Source of the DNA: Clostridia bacterium
GTDB lineage: Bacteria; Bacillota; Clostridia; Lachnospirales; Lachnospiraceae
Direction of reading: 5' to 3'
Length of the DNA stretch: 64,000 nucleotides
Assembly: GCA_003249225.1 (NCBI GenBank)
Contig: QKJQ01000015.1
Location: 186,001 to 250,000, forward strand
Position numbers and translations under genes: made by a program. Positions 34,384 to 44,717 of this stretch are shown one piece after another; position 1 is the stretch's first letter; every line of letters begins with the position of its first letter. The notes beneath the pieces were generated by a model, which saw only the letters and a program-made list of their open reading frames with translations, had not been told where the DNA came from and did no database searches.

Positions 34384-36216
34384 TTAGATGTCCCCAAATA
34401 ATCCCTCAAATTCCTCGCGATTGATGCGTTCTTTCTCTATCAAAAGTGCTGCGCAGGAATGTAACTTGTCATTGTTCTCTGTGAGAATTCTCTTTGCCTC
34501 ATTGTAACATTCGTCAATGATTTTCTTCACTTCTTCATCAATACGGTTGGCAATGTTTTCACTGTAGCTTTTAGCGTGTGCAAGATCACGTCCGATGAAC
34601 ACATCTTCCTGATCGCTCTCATAATTCACCATCCCGAGCGTATCCGTAAAGCCATACTTTGTCACCATTCTTCTTGCCGCACCGGTCGCTACACGAATAT
34701 CCTGAGAAGCGCCTGTTGTAACATCATCAAAGATGATTTCTTCCGCTACACGTCCACCCATGCTTACGATGATATCCTGAAGCATTTTGCCCTTAGTTAA
34801 GAACATCTCATCGTTCTCATTCAACGGCATGGTATAACCAGCAGCTCCATTGCCTGTTGGAATGATCGATACCGTATAGACCGGTCCGACATCCGGGAGC
34901 AGATGGAACAGGATCGCATGTCCTGCCTCGTGGTAGGCTGTAATCTTCTTTTCTTTTTCTGATACAACACGGCTCTTTTTCTCTGTGCCGATACCTACTT
35001 TAATAAAGGATTTTTTGATATCTTCATCTTTGATAAATCCTCTGTCATCTTTTGCTGCGGAAATTGCGGCTTCGTTCAGAAGATTCTCAAGATCTGCACC
35101 GGTGAAACCGGCGGTCGTCTGTGCAACACGCTTCAGGTTAACATCATCAGCAAGAGGCTTCCCTTTTGCATGTACTTCGAGAATCTCTTCACGTCCCTGC
35201 ACATCCGGACGGCCTACCATGATCTTACGGTCAAAACGTCCTGGACGTAAGATGGCAGGATCTAAGATATCCACACGGTTCGTAGCAGCCATTACAATGA
35301 TGCCACTGTTCACACCAAAACCATCCATCTCGACCAGTAACTGGTTCAGGGTCTGTTCTCTTTCATCATGACCACCGCCCATTCCGGTACCACGTCTTCT
35401 GGCAACGGCATCGATTTCGTCAATAAATATAATACAGGGATTGTTCTTCTTTGCTTCTGCGAACAGATCACGGACTCTCGATGCGCCGACACCGACGAAC
35501 ATCTCGACAAAGTCAGAACCCGATATTGAAAAGAACGGAACACCTGCTTCTCCGGCAATCGCTTTGGCAAGCAGTGTTTTACCGGTTCCGGGAGGTCCTT
35601 CGAGCAGAACGCCCTTTGGAATTCTTGCACCGACCTGCACGTACTTTTTCGGTGCTTTCAGGAAGTCGACAATCTCCTCTAACTCGGATTTTTCTTCCTG
35701 CAGCCCCGCAACATTTTTAAAGGTCGTCTTCTCATCTGTCGACATCTTCGCACGGCTCTTTCCAAAGTTCATGACTTTTGAGTTTCCGCCGCCACCAGAC
35801 ATCTGACTTGAGAAAATGGTAAAAAACATTACAATGATAACAACAAAACCAAGCACATAAGGAAGTACCGACGTTAAGAACCAGTTTGGTTTGTTGATTG
35901 GATTACGCACATAGGTAAAAGCAGAATCCTTCTCTTGCTGTTCCATTGCGATCTTTTCAATGGCAACAACATCACCGGTGTTGAAATACACGGTGTCCTC
36001 CCCATTCAGTTCAACATAAATACGGCCTGAGGGAGTTTCTTCATTTGGTGAAATGGTAAGCGAAGAGACCTTTCCTGCTGCCAGATCCTGATAAAAATCA
36101 GCTTCTGTGTAGGCATCTGATACCGATGATAGCTGCCCATTGGAAAAGTAGATCGCCAATAATATAATTGCAAGGATGATGATATAAAAACCATATCCTT
36201 TCAGTGACTTTTTCAA
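34384..36216 (-). CDS. ftsH: ATP-dependent zinc metalloprotease FtsH
   Basis: A 610-residue membrane AAA+ protease. Two membrane helices (about residues 8-25 and 113-133) flank an extracellular domain. The AAA domain has Walker [20 protein letters not shown] (about 205), Walker [16 protein letters not shown] and the second region of homology [20 protein letters not shown]. The protease motif HEAGH (about 428) binds zinc. It degrades misfolded membrane proteins and regulators. It sits 44 bp downstream of hpt, matching the tilS-hpt-ftsH order conserved in Firmicutes. Confidence 0.98.
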   Translation of the reverse strand: MKKSLKGYGFYIIILAIILLAIYFSNGQLSSVSDAYTEADFYQDLAAGKVSSLTISPNEETPSGRIYVELNGEDTVYFNTGDVVAIEKIAMEQQEKDSAFTYVRNPINKPNWFLTSVLPYVLGFVVIIVMFFTIFSSQMSGGGGNSKVMNFGKSRAKMSTDEKTTFKNVAGLQEEKSELEEIVDFLKAPKKYVQVGARIPKGVLLEGPPGTGKTLLAKAIAGEAGVPFFSISGSDFVEMFVGVGASRVRDLFAEAKKNNPCIIFIDEIDAVARRRGTGMGGGHDEREQTLNQLLVEMDGFGVNSGIIVMAATNRVDILDPAILRPGRFDRKIMVGRPDVQGREEILEVHAKGKPLADDVNLKRVAQTTAGFTGADLENLLNEAAISAAKDDRGFIKDEDIKKSFIKVGIGTEKKSRVVSEKEKKITAYHEAGHAILFHLLPDVGPVYTVSIIPTGNGAAGYTMPLNENDEMFLTKGKMLQDIIVSMGGRVAEEIIFDDVTTGASQDIRVATGAARRMVTKYGFTDTLGMVNYESDQEDVFIGRDLAHAKSYSENIANRIDEEVKKIIDECYNEAKRILTENNDKLHSCAALLIEKERINREEFEGLFGDI

Positions 36217-36260
36217 CTTATATCCTCCTTAAAAGTTTTATAATCTATTACAAAGCATAA

Positions 36261-36788
36261 TCAGCCTTCTAATTCAACAACACCGATATAGGGCAGATTC
36301 CTGTATTTCTGAGCATAATCCAGTCCACAGCCAACCACAAATTCATCCGGAATCTGAAAGCCGATATAATCGACTGGTACCTCAACTTCACGGCGGTCCG
36401 GTTTGTCCAGAAGTGTACAAAGTTTAACGCTGGCCGGCTGTCTGCTTTCAAACAATTTGACCAGATAGGAAAGTGTCTTTCCTGAATCAATAATATCTTC
36501 AACAATGATTACATCTTTCCCGTCCACCGGTTCATCAAGATCTTTAACGATCTTTATTCGCCCTGAGCTGACGGTCGAATTCCCGTAACTTGAGACCGAC
36601 ATAAAATCAATGGTCACCGGCACTGTAATATACTTTGCCAATTCGATCATAAAATATGCTCCACCCTTTAAAATACAGATCAGATGTGGCTGCTTATCTT
36701 TATAATCCCTGCTGATTTCTTCACCTAGTGTTTTTATTCTTGCTGTTACTTCATCTTGTGAAAGCAGAACTTTAATTTTCTCTGACAT
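36261..36788 (-). CDS. hpt: Hypoxanthine phosphoribosyltransferase
   Basis: A 175-residue purine-salvage enzyme making IMP or GMP from hypoxanthine or guanine with PRPP. The PRPP-binding loop VIIVEDIIDSGKTLSYLV, the ILKGGAYFMIEL loop and the C-terminal VDYIGFQIPDEFVVGCGLDYAQKYRNLPYIG are all present, split by normal spacing. It lies between tilS and ftsH, a conserved arrangement. AAGGAG precedes the ATG. Confidence 0.97.
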   Translation of the reverse strand: MSEKIKVLLSQDEVTARIKTLGEEISRDYKDKQPHLICILKGGAYFMIELAKYITVPVTIDFMSVSSYGNSTVSSGRIKIVKDLDEPVDGKDVIIVEDIIDSGKTLSYLVKLFESRQPASVKLCTLLDKPDRREVEVPVDYIGFQIPDEFVVGCGLDYAQKYRNLPYIGVVELEG

Positions 36789-36939
36789 ACATAACTCCTT
36801 ATCCTCATAACAATCTGTCGAACCTGTCGTTCTCTTACGTTCATCACTTTTTTGTGTGTCGACTCAGTACAACGCTTCTGATAATATCTTTCCCCTGTGC
36901 ATTCTCCTGCTGCACATTGCCATGCTGTGCATCGTTCTG

Positions 36940-38430
36940 TTACATGGTATCCTGCTGCGCATTGTCCTTATACAAATTGTCGTACTGCATAAGCTTTGCC
37001 ACAAGTATTGTTTCCGTATTCTCGTCCACATGAAATCCTTCACTGCTTCTGTATCCGGGAATCCAAAGAATATGACTTCCCGCTGCCAGAAAAACAATTG
37101 AATTTCTATCCTCTTTTGGAACCTTTTTATCTTTTAGATACTCTGTGATTCTCTTGCTGTGCCCTGCGGCATTTATTTGTATAAAATCGCTCTCTTGCTG
37201 AGTTCGAACCGTAAGTGTGTCCATTATTTTATCATAATCGAACCATTTCGTATACTCATTTTTTGGTATTTTGCTATTTTTATCGTATTTGCACAAATTC
37301 AGATACAGTTTTTCTTCACCTTTACTTAATACAATTTCAGTTTCTTTGCTTTCAAGAATAAAATCCGGTGTCTGTTTCCATAAAATGTTTTTTGTCGCGG
37401 CACCAGTACTCATCCCAGTACCAGCCTTTCCCTTCTTATTATCACTTTTGCATCTCTTGTAGAATACAAGATGCTGATATCCCCTTTCTGCAATCATGTC
37501 AAAGGGAAGATGAATCTTTTTCCCTACCTGCTTTCCCAGCAGCGAAAGGGTGTCTGTGATATGCACTGCTTCGATATCTTTCTTTTGTCCCGCTACATCT
37601 TCCATTACCATTTTGATCAGGCGTTTTTGAAGAACAATATCTTCCATTGCAAGCGCATCGACCGGAACACAGAAACATTCCTGACTCTTTTCTTTTATTA
37701 CGAAACTCTTGTAAAGCCCGATTGTCTGCTTTTGTAAATACGCCTCGATCTCATTCATCATTTCTGCTGTCTTTGCGATATGTTCTCTGGCTCTGGCATT
37801 GATCTTTTCTTCTATTATAGGAAGTAACTCATTTCTTATTACATTCCGGTTATAATCGCCGGTAAGATTCGTCGAGTCTATGCGGTATTCCAGCCGGTTT
37901 GCATCCATATAATCCTCAATTTCCTTCCGGCTGACACATAACAGCGGACGAATGACTGAATCACGAACCGGATGGATTCCGGTAAGGCCTGGCAGACCGC
38001 TTCCCCTGAATAACTGATAAAGAACGGTCTCTGCATTATCATCAAGGTGATGGGCTACCGCAATTTTATTGCTGTCTGTCCTGATTCTTTCTTCCTCAAA
38101 AATACGATAACGTTCCAGTCTCCCGGTCTCTTCTTCTCCCAGTCCTCTTTGCTTTGCGAGCACCTTGATCTGAACACGAAAGCTGTTATATGGGATTTCG
38201 TACATCGTACAGAACTGTTCGACCAGCCTTTGGTCTGTATCTGCTTCTTCGCCCCGAATGCAATGATTCACATGGACCACGGTAAGTGTCAGATGGAACA
38301 TTTCACGGTACCGCATCAGAACGTGAAGCAGGCACATGGAATCAGCTCCACCGGATACACCGATTACGATCCGGTCATCCTGCTGGAGAATATTCGTTTC
38401 ATGAATGAATTTTGTGACCTTTTCAAACAT
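36940..38430 (-). CDS. tilS: tRNA(Ile)-lysidine synthase
   Basis: A 496-residue enzyme that converts the wobble cytidine of the AUA-reading tRNA-Ile to lysidine. The PP-loop ATPase motif IGVSGGADSMCLLHVL (residues about 23-38) and the HHLDDNAETVLYQLFRGSGLPGLTGI segment are intact, and the C-terminal domain resembles the TilS C-terminal region (SDFIQINAAGHSKRITEYLKDKKVPKEDRN). It is essential in most bacteria. The last dozen residues (NLYKDNAQQDTM) come from a CA-rich stretch that looks like local sequence drift. Confidence 0.95.
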   Translation of the reverse strand: MFEKVTKFIHETNILQQDDRIVIGVSGGADSMCLLHVLMRYREMFHLTLTVVHVNHCIRGEEADTDQRLVEQFCTMYEIPYNSFRVQIKVLAKQRGLGEEETGRLERYRIFEEERIRTDSNKIAVAHHLDDNAETVLYQLFRGSGLPGLTGIHPVRDSVIRPLLCVSRKEIEDYMDANRLEYRIDSTNLTGDYNRNVIRNELLPIIEEKINARAREHIAKTAEMMNEIEAYLQKQTIGLYKSFVIKEKSQECFCVPVDALAMEDIVLQKRLIKMVMEDVAGQKKDIEAVHITDTLSLLGKQVGKKIHLPFDMIAERGYQHLVFYKRCKSDNKKGKAGTGMSTGAATKNILWKQTPDFILESKETEIVLSKGEEKLYLNLCKYDKNSKIPKNEYTKWFDYDKIMDTLTVRTQQESDFIQINAAGHSKRITEYLKDKKVPKEDRNSIVFLAAGSHILWIPGYRSSEGFHVDENTETILVAKLMQYDNLYKDNAQQDTM

Positions 38431-38513
38431 TCAGCTCTTCCTTCTGTTTTGACAATCGAATAATCCGACTCCTCGTTGTTGCTTTCTCCTGGTATAAAAT
38501 AAGAGAGAGGATC

Positions 38514-38553
38514 AAAAGTGCATTTCCGGTAAGACTGACTTACCGGAATGCAC
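38514..38553 (-). terminator. Hairpin terminator after the FtsL/DivIC-like gene
   Basis: A 15 bp stem, GTGCATTTCCGGTAAG with CTTACCGGAATGCAC (one bulged base), has a 5-base loop and is followed on the minus strand by TTTT. Confidence 0.65.
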
Positions 38554-38578
38554 CTTGTCCTCCTGCTTTTAAGATCTG

Positions 38579-38875
38579 TTATTCACCGCTGTCCGGTTCA
38601 ATCAGAATCTCGTCCGGATATACAAGTCCAAAGTATTTTCTTGCAATGTCTTCGACATACTTTTTCGTCTGCATATATTTTTGTGTTGAATCCAGGTCGT
38701 AACTTCGGTCTTCTTCTTCAGCCATCTGCGCATTCAGTTCTTGTTCCTGCGCCTGCAGCTCCTTATAATTCTGGTTCAGCAGTACTCTGTTATAGGTAAC
38801 AAGGGCGCAGAGAATCAATACAACAAAAGCAATCAGCTTCAATCCAAATCTGGATTTTTTCTTTCTTTTTGCCAT
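38579..38875 (-). CDS. FtsL/DivIC-type septum formation protein
   Basis: A 98-residue bitopic membrane protein: a basic start (MAKRKKKSRFGLK), one helix (LIAFVVLILCALVTYN) and an extracellular coiled coil (YKELQAQEQELNAQMAEEEDRS) ending with a short AxKYFGLVYPDEILI motif characteristic of DivIC. It joins the divisome. The ATG at 38875 is best placed relative to GGGAG; starts at 38881 and 38941 are also in frame. It precedes tilS, as is common in Firmicutes. Confidence 0.88.
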   Translation of the reverse strand: MAKRKKKSRFGLKLIAFVVLILCALVTYNRVLLNQNYKELQAQEQELNAQMAEEEDRSYDLDSTQKYMQTKKYVEDIARKYFGLVYPDEILIEPDSGE

Positions 38876-38999
38876 GTTCATACTCCCTTTCCAATCCCAA
38901 TCATCTATGCTCATTGTAATCGTTCTCAGAAGAGATTTCAACTGTTTTTAAAATTAGGTTCCTGTCTGCTTCAATGCCTGTATTTCATCCCTGCTGCAA

Positions 39000-41648
39000 T
39001 CATACCGTGTATACGATTACAGCTTCTTTGGACCCTGTTTCTGCTGATTTTATACCGTCTTTTTCTTCAAAGACAAGACCGCCGTTCTCAAGGATCTCTT
39101 TTGCATCCATCAGACGGATTTCAGCAGTAGTATTGTGCGGAACTTTCACCCTCAGGGTTACCTTATCACCCTCTTTTGTCCATGAACTGCTGACTTTACC
39201 ATAGACAGACTGATAAGTACCTGTTACATAGGACAGATTCCCTCCGATTCTTGGACAAATGATGCTGTGTTTATAACCCGGCGCTTCTTCATCGATTTCT
39301 ATACCGGCTACAACTCGGTACAGCCATTCTCCGATTGCTCCATAGGCATAATGATTAAAGGAATTCATATCCGGGCTCCACATGGTCCCATCTGGCTTTA
39401 TACCGTCCCAGTGTTCCCAGACCGTTGTAGCACCCATTTTCACCTGGTACAGCCAGGAGGGGAAGTCATCCTTTAACAGCAGTTCATATGCTTCTTTTAT
39501 GTATCCGTTCTGGCTGAGTGCATGGCAAAAATATGGTGTACCGATAAAGCCAGTAACCAGATGCCCGTTCTCTTTTTCAAGAAGCTTTACAAGCGCTGCC
39601 GCTGTCTTATCTATATATTCGTCCGGAACGAGCTTAAAGTACAATGCGATGATATGTGCCGTCTGTGTGGAAGCCGTCATGCTGCCATCTGCATTGAAGT
39701 AATGTCTGTGAAATGCTTTGACAACGCTTTCGTGCAGCTGCAGGTACTCTTTTGCATCTTCCTCTTTGCCAAGAACCTTTGCAATCTTAGCAAACAAGCC
39801 ACTAGAATAGGCATAATAAGCGACACAGGTAAGATCTGTCGGTGTTGCTCCAAAGTAACTTCCTTCTTCCGCGTCCAGTGCGACCCAGTCTCCGAACTGT
39901 AATTTATACGTCCAGATACCGTCTACTGCATGGGCCGTCATAAAATCGATCCAGCCCTTCATGCTCTCGTACTGATCTTCCAGAATCTTTGTATCACCAT
40001 AGGTCAGATACATTGTCCAGGGATTGATGACAGCCACATCTGCCCAGGCTGCGGCAGACATGGTTCCCTGTCCGACCAGCCAGTCACTGTCGCTGCTTCC
40101 GGTCACAATATCCGGAACCACATGTGCCACCCCGCCATCTTCTGCTTGGTCGGCTGCCACGTCTTTCAGCCACTTGGCAAAGAACTGATAGGTGTTCATA
40201 AGATAACTTGCTGTGCGACAGAAGATCTGTGCATCACCGGTCCAGCCAAGTCTTTCATTTCTCTGAGGACAGTCTGTCGGAACATCAAGGAAGTTACCTT
40301 TAAGTCCCCAGGTTATGTTGTGCTGTAATTGATTTATATCCTGATTGGAGCATTCGAACGTTCCCGTCTGCTCCATCTCGGAGTGAAGCGTATATGCTGT
40401 AAAATCTTCTGCTTTTGGTGTTCCGCCCGGGAAAGAATCCACCTTAACATAACGGAAGCCATAAAAGGTGAATTTCGGGCAATAGGTAACACGGTCTTCT
40501 CTGCTGCAAAGATAGATGATTTCCTGTTTTGCCGAGCGAAGATTGTCAAGGTACACATTTCCTTCTGAATCAAGAACTTCAAAACAATGCAGCACAAGGG
40601 ACTCACCGGGCACACTCCGGAATGTCGTTTCGACCCATCCTGTCATATTCTGTCCAAAGTCAACGACCGTATCTCCTGTTGGTGTTGTAAAGATACTCAC
40701 TGCCGGCATGGTATCCATCTTTTTCACACGGCAGCCTTCCTGTGCGGTCAGGGTAGAATATGGATGTTCGACGAGCATAACTTCTTCCATGTCATAATCG
40801 TAATATTCCGGTGTAAAGAAATCTTCCTGTTCCAGCGATGAATCATAGATCTCACCGTCATAAATCTCAGCAAATACGACTGGACTCTTACAATAGAACC
40901 AGTTCTCATCCGTCACAAAGATGTCTTTGCTGTCATCTTCATATGTTACGTAAAGCTGTGCCAGAAAAGCGGTCTTGTCACCATAATTGTTTCGGTTCCC
41001 TACAAAGCCCATTTTCCCTTTGTACCAGCCGGCACCAACTTCTGCCACAAGTACATTGTATCCTTTTTTAATCTGTTGTGTTATGTCATTTGTCTGATAA
41101 AGTAAATGTTTATTATAAGAGGTCCAGCCCGGAGCCATCTCCTCTGTCCCGATTTTAATCCCATTAATAGAGAATTCATACAGACCAAGTGCCGAGGTAT
41201 AGGCAATTGCTTCTTTCACTTTCTTACGAAGCGGCAGGATCTTCCGCAAATAGGTCGCAGAGGACTTTCCTGCTTCTTCCTCAGTCTCACCGGTGATGAA
41301 TTTTGCCTTCCACTCCGCTTCTGTCTGGATTCCGCTGATGAATTCTGCGGGACTGCTCCAGCCTGTTTCTTCTCCATCGGTCGATACAACACGGACTCTG
41401 CAGAAATAGCGGCAGGCGGTCTCAAGTACAAAGGATTCTGCTTTTACCTGTGCCGATTGGTTCGACAGCACTGTTTTGCTGTCAAAACAAAGGTGTGAAA
41501 AATCAGATACCGTACTGATCTGCAGCTGGTAATTTTTCTGAATAACATGAACCGAGTCTCCTTCAATCACCCAGGAAAATTGCGGTTGCCCGGTTACGCC
41601 CAAGGGTCTTTCCAAATAATCTGTCTTAATGCTTCCTATCGTGATCAT
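39000..41648 (-). CDS. GH78 alpha-L-rhamnosidase
   Basis: An 882-residue multidomain enzyme that removes terminal rhamnose. N-terminal fibronectin-like and beta-sandwich domains (about residues 1-330, starting with a LGVTGQPQFSWVIE pattern) precede the (alpha/alpha)6 barrel with the active-site run DCPQRNERLGWTGDAQIF (about 460-475, acid Glu), followed by DWLVGQGTMSAAAWADV and a C-terminal beta-domain with APGYKHSIICPRIGGNLSYV. No signal peptide, so it is cytoplasmic. It is divergent from the GH127 unit. Rhamnogalacturonan or flavonoid glycosides are possible substrates. Confidence 0.93.
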   Translation of the reverse strand: MITIGSIKTDYLERPLGVTGQPQFSWVIEGDSVHVIQKNYQLQISTVSDFSHLCFDSKTVLSNQSAQVKAESFVLETACRYFCRVRVVSTDGEETGWSSPAEFISGIQTEAEWKAKFITGETEEEAGKSSATYLRKILPLRKKVKEAIAYTSALGLYEFSINGIKIGTEEMAPGWTSYNKHLLYQTNDITQQIKKGYNVLVAEVGAGWYKGKMGFVGNRNNYGDKTAFLAQLYVTYEDDSKDIFVTDENWFYCKSPVVFAEIYDGEIYDSSLEQEDFFTPEYYDYDMEEVMLVEHPYSTLTAQEGCRVKKMDTMPAVSIFTTPTGDTVVDFGQNMTGWVETTFRSVPGESLVLHCFEVLDSEGNVYLDNLRSAKQEIIYLCSREDRVTYCPKFTFYGFRYVKVDSFPGGTPKAEDFTAYTLHSEMEQTGTFECSNQDINQLQHNITWGLKGNFLDVPTDCPQRNERLGWTGDAQIFCRTASYLMNTYQFFAKWLKDVAADQAEDGGVAHVVPDIVTGSSDSDWLVGQGTMSAAAWADVAVINPWTMYLTYGDTKILEDQYESMKGWIDFMTAHAVDGIWTYKLQFGDWVALDAEEGSYFGATPTDLTCVAYYAYSSGLFAKIAKVLGKEEDAKEYLQLHESVVKAFHRHYFNADGSMTASTQTAHIIALYFKLVPDEYIDKTAAALVKLLEKENGHLVTGFIGTPYFCHALSQNGYIKEAYELLLKDDFPSWLYQVKMGATTVWEHWDGIKPDGTMWSPDMNSFNHYAYGAIGEWLYRVVAGIEIDEEAPGYKHSIICPRIGGNLSYVTGTYQSVYGKVSSSWTKEGDKVTLRVKVPHNTTAEIRLMDAKEILENGGLVFEEKDGIKSAETGSKEAVIVYTV

Positions 41649-42076
41649 ACTTCTCCTCCATTTGCTGTTTCTTTGCGCATATCAAGCTTGAACATGCGGT
41701 GACACGCGATGCACAAACCTCCATATTAATATAATCTCTGCTCCCTTCACTTTTCCGGGCAAACTGCCTTCAAAGGTATGATGCTTTTGTTCTGATAACA
41801 AGAAAAGTAAGGTCAATTCGTCTTACGTATTTTACCTAGGAGTATCATATCCTACGAAAGAAAGAATGTAAATATAAATAAATAATTTAATTTTTCTCTA
41901 AAGTTTTTAGATAAATTAAGAACAAAGACTTTACAAATGAGATCGTTTGTGCGATGATAAGAACGGAGGAAGGACCTTGTCCTTAAACATCCTACGTTAT
42001 ACATTGGTTAATAAGCCATCATAAATAAACAATACTTTGCGTATCTCTGCAGAAGAATGGAAGGAAAGCTAAAATT
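41649..42076. other. Divergent promoter region between GH78 and the racemase/GH127 unit
   Basis: This 428 bp gap has no credible gene. It holds an 18 bp imperfect inverted repeat (41837-41854), a second ATCCTACG half-site (41989-41996), a short perfect hairpin AGGAC/GTCCT (41971-41983) and a possible plus-strand promoter, TTTACA (41930-41935) with GATGAT (41953-41958). The middle is very AT-rich. Confidence 0.5.
41837..41854. promoter_or_regulatory. Inverted repeat, possible GntR/FadR operator
   Basis: TAGGAGTATCATATCCTA is a near-palindrome (TAGGA ... TCCTA). A related palindrome, TCCTATAGGA, overlaps the stop codon of the FadR-type regulator gene at 45430-45439. A link to that regulator is inferred. 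Confidence 0.4.
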
Positions 42077-42745
42077 ATGAAAATCGGAATGGTCTATACA
42101 GGAACAACTCCTGAATTAATTGAATTTGTTGAACGTGAGGTAAAGCTAAAAATCGGTAAAGACGTAAGTTTTTTGAATTATGCCGATGCTACAATTCTGG
42201 GAGAAGCCAGAGAACACGGTTATGTAACAGGAAAAGCCGCTGCAAGACTTTATGCTTTGTATATGCAGGCGATAGCAGAAGACGCAGATGCAATCCTGAA
42301 TCTTTGCTCTTCCGTCGGTGAGACAGCGGATGCCATACAGGATGCTGCCAATTACATGGGCGTTCCCATCGTCCGTGTTGATGAGGAGATGTGCCGCGAA
42401 GCAGTCCGAAGAGGAAAAACAATTGCTGCTCTTGCAACTTTGCCAACTACACTGGAACCAACCAAGAACACACTTCGCCGTGTGGCCAGAGAAATGGGGA
42501 AAGAAATCACATTACTTGACGGTCTTGTTGATGCTTTTGGTGCAGATCAGGAAGTATTCAAAAAGCTTTTAATAGAAAAAGCAAGTGAGTTCATTAATAA
42601 AGCAGATATTGTTCTTCTTTGTCAGGGCTCAATGGCTTATGCAGAAACTGTCATCGAAGAAGCTACCGGTATACCGACACTTTCCAGTCCACGCTTTGGT
42701 GCAGAAGCTCTTAAAAAAGCTTTGGAAAGAAAAGGGGTGTTGTAA
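42077..42745 (+). CDS. Aspartate/glutamate/hydantoin racemase family protein
   Basis: A 222-residue protein of the Asp/Glu racemase superfamily. The two halves each offer a cysteine in the expected place: LNLCSSVGETADAIQDA and DIVLLCQGSMAYAETVIEE, with SSPRFGAEAL near the end. Family members racemise or isomerise acids such as aspartate, hydantoin or maleate without a cofactor. It opens a unit with GH127, and its stop overlaps the next start (TAATG). No amino-acid pathway is nearby, so a hydroxy-acid or sugar-acid substrate is possible (inferred). Confidence 0.82.
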   Translation: MKIGMVYTGTTPELIEFVEREVKLKIGKDVSFLNYADATILGEAREHGYVTGKAAARLYALYMQAIAEDADAILNLCSSVGETADAIQDAANYMGVPIVRVDEEMCREAVRRGKTIAALATLPTTLEPTKNTLRRVAREMGKEITLLDGLVDAFGADQEVFKKLLIEKASEFINKADIVLLCQGSMAYAETVIEEATGIPTLSSPRFGAEALKKALERKGVL

Positions 42746-44697
42746 TGCTGACGAATACAACGAAATCAAAATTCAAGAAAGTCTCCCCTCTATCCTTTTC
42801 TTCAACAGAATGGACCGATGGCTTTTGGAAAGAAGTCTGTGATATCAATGGAACAAAGACCATCCCGCACCTTCAGGAAAAGTTCGAATCTGCTGATATC
42901 AGTCACGTCGTAGAAAACTTCCGCATCTGTGCAGGCGAAGCCGAGGGTGAATTTGGCGGAACAAATTTCGGTGACGGTGACTTTTATAAATGGATGGAAG
43001 CTGCTATGTACTACGCAGCAAAAACAAACGATACAAAATTATTCGAAAAGCTCGACTCTTATGTTGATCTGATTTCACGGGCACAGCTTCCGGACGGATA
43101 CATTTCCACAAAACAGATTCTTGGAGAACGTCAGAACAACGGAATACAGCGCCTTGGTGATATCAACGATTTTGAAGTATATAACTTCGGACATCTGTTT
43201 ACCGCTGCCAGCCTTTACTATCGTCTGACGGGCAAAGACAATTTCCTTACCGTAGCAAAAAAGGCTGCAGGATATCTTGAACAGATGTATGAAGATAATA
43301 TGAAAAAGGGTGAGATCAAGACTGCCGTCTGTCCATCTCATTATATGGGACTGATTGAACTTTACAGAACAACAAACGATGAAAAATTCCTGGCGCTGGC
43401 AAAGCTGTCCATTGAAGCAAGAGATTCCGTAGCCAACGGACTGGATGACAATCAGGACCGTCTTCCTTTAAAAGAACACCGCAAAATCATCGGCCATGCT
43501 GTTCGTGCCAACTACCTGTATGCAGGTGTTGCCGATCTCTATCTGGAAGATGGTGACGAGGAGTATCTGGAAGTCCTGCACAGTGTGTGGCGTAATCTAA
43601 TGGATCAGAAAATCTATCTGACCGGTGGGTGTGGTGCCCTTTACAACGGGGCTTCCCCGTACGGCAATTTCTTTCATCACCAGCTGGTGCACCAGGCTTA
43701 TGGATATGAGTATCAGCTGCCGAACATAACCGCATACAATGAGACCTGTGCTTCGGTCGGAAGTGTTCTCTGGGCATACCGTATGTTCCAGATCGAACCA
43801 AAGGCAGAATACTTTGATCTTATCGAACGCACCATGCTGAATCTGCTTCCGGCAGCGATCAGTCTTGACGGCAATAAATATTTTTACGAAAACATGCTTC
43901 GCCGGGCAAAAGAACTTCCTTACGAGCTGATCTGGTCGCTGACAAGAGAAGAATACATCTTAAGTTACTGCTGTCCTCCAAATCTTGCAAGAACTCTGGC
44001 AGAAGCTTCCGAGTATGCTTACCTGGTATCCGGCAATACGGTTTGGACCGGTATGTATGGAGCAAGCAGGTCGGTTATTGAACTGGAAGGACAGGAAGCA
44101 TTTACACTGGTCCAAAAGACTTCCTATCCATACGATGGAACCATTACATTTACAATAGAGGGAAGCACCTTTGCATCCTGCAATTTGAACTTACGTATTC
44201 CAAAATGGGCGGTATCCGGTTCCATAACCGATGGAAAGAAGGTAACCGCCATAACTCCTGATATGTCGGAAAGCTACTGCACCTGGAAGAATTTTTCCGC
44301 AGGCGATACCCTCACCCTGACACTTGACATGCCGGTACGCTATACGACCGCACACGGTCTTGTGGAAGAGAACAGCAATCAGGCTGCCATAGAACGCGGA
44401 CCGCTCGTTTACTGTATTGAGTCCCCCGACTGTGCATTAGAATCTCTTGATGATCTGCTACTGGACTTACATGCATCCTTTGAAGCAGATACACTTACAA
44501 TCAGAGGGCGGCAGATTCCCGTACTAAAAGGCAGTGCCTTTGCCATACAGAGAGAATCCTTTGACCGGAATGCTCTCTACCAGCCACTTAGCTTTGCCGG
44601 TCTTGCCTCCGTTCCGATTCGTCTGATTCCATACTTTGCATGGGATAACCGGGAATACGGTGAGATGAGAATCTGGCTTCCTGTTGCCTACCGTTAA
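42745..44697 (+). CDS. GH127 beta-L-arabinofuranosidase (DUF1680)
   Basis: A 650-residue cytoplasmic enzyme. The family's unusual zinc-cysteine site is visible: a Glu-x-Cys in YNETCASVGSVLWA (about residue 332) and the CC pair in SYCCPPNLART (about 409), which together bind zinc around a nucleophilic Cys. Other marks are DGYISTKQI, GHAVRANYLYAGVADLY and the C-terminal AIERGPLVYCIE. These enzymes split beta-linked arabinofuranose from plant glycoproteins or arabinans. It is translationally coupled to the racemase gene. Confidence 0.93.
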   Translation: MLTNTTKSKFKKVSPLSFSSTEWTDGFWKEVCDINGTKTIPHLQEKFESADISHVVENFRICAGEAEGEFGGTNFGDGDFYKWMEAAMYYAAKTNDTKLFEKLDSYVDLISRAQLPDGYISTKQILGERQNNGIQRLGDINDFEVYNFGHLFTAASLYYRLTGKDNFLTVAKKAAGYLEQMYEDNMKKGEIKTAVCPSHYMGLIELYRTTNDEKFLALAKLSIEARDSVANGLDDNQDRLPLKEHRKIIGHAVRANYLYAGVADLYLEDGDEEYLEVLHSVWRNLMDQKIYLTGGCGALYNGASPYGNFFHHQLVHQAYGYEYQLPNITAYNETCASVGSVLWAYRMFQIEPKAEYFDLIERTMLNLLPAAISLDGNKYFYENMLRRAKELPYELIWSLTREEYILSYCCPPNLARTLAEASEYAYLVSGNTVWTGMYGASRSVIELEGQEAFTLVQKTSYPYDGTITFTIEGSTFASCNLNLRIPKWAVSGSITDGKKVTAITPDMSESYCTWKNFSAGDTLTLTLDMPVRYTTAHGLVEENSNQAAIERGPLVYCIESPDCALESLDDLLLDLHASFEADTLTIRGRQIPVLKGSAFAIQRESFDRNALYQPLSFAGLASVPIRLIPYFAWDNREYGEMRIWLPVAYR

Positions 44698-44717
44698 CCA
44701 CACCAGAAAGGGATTTT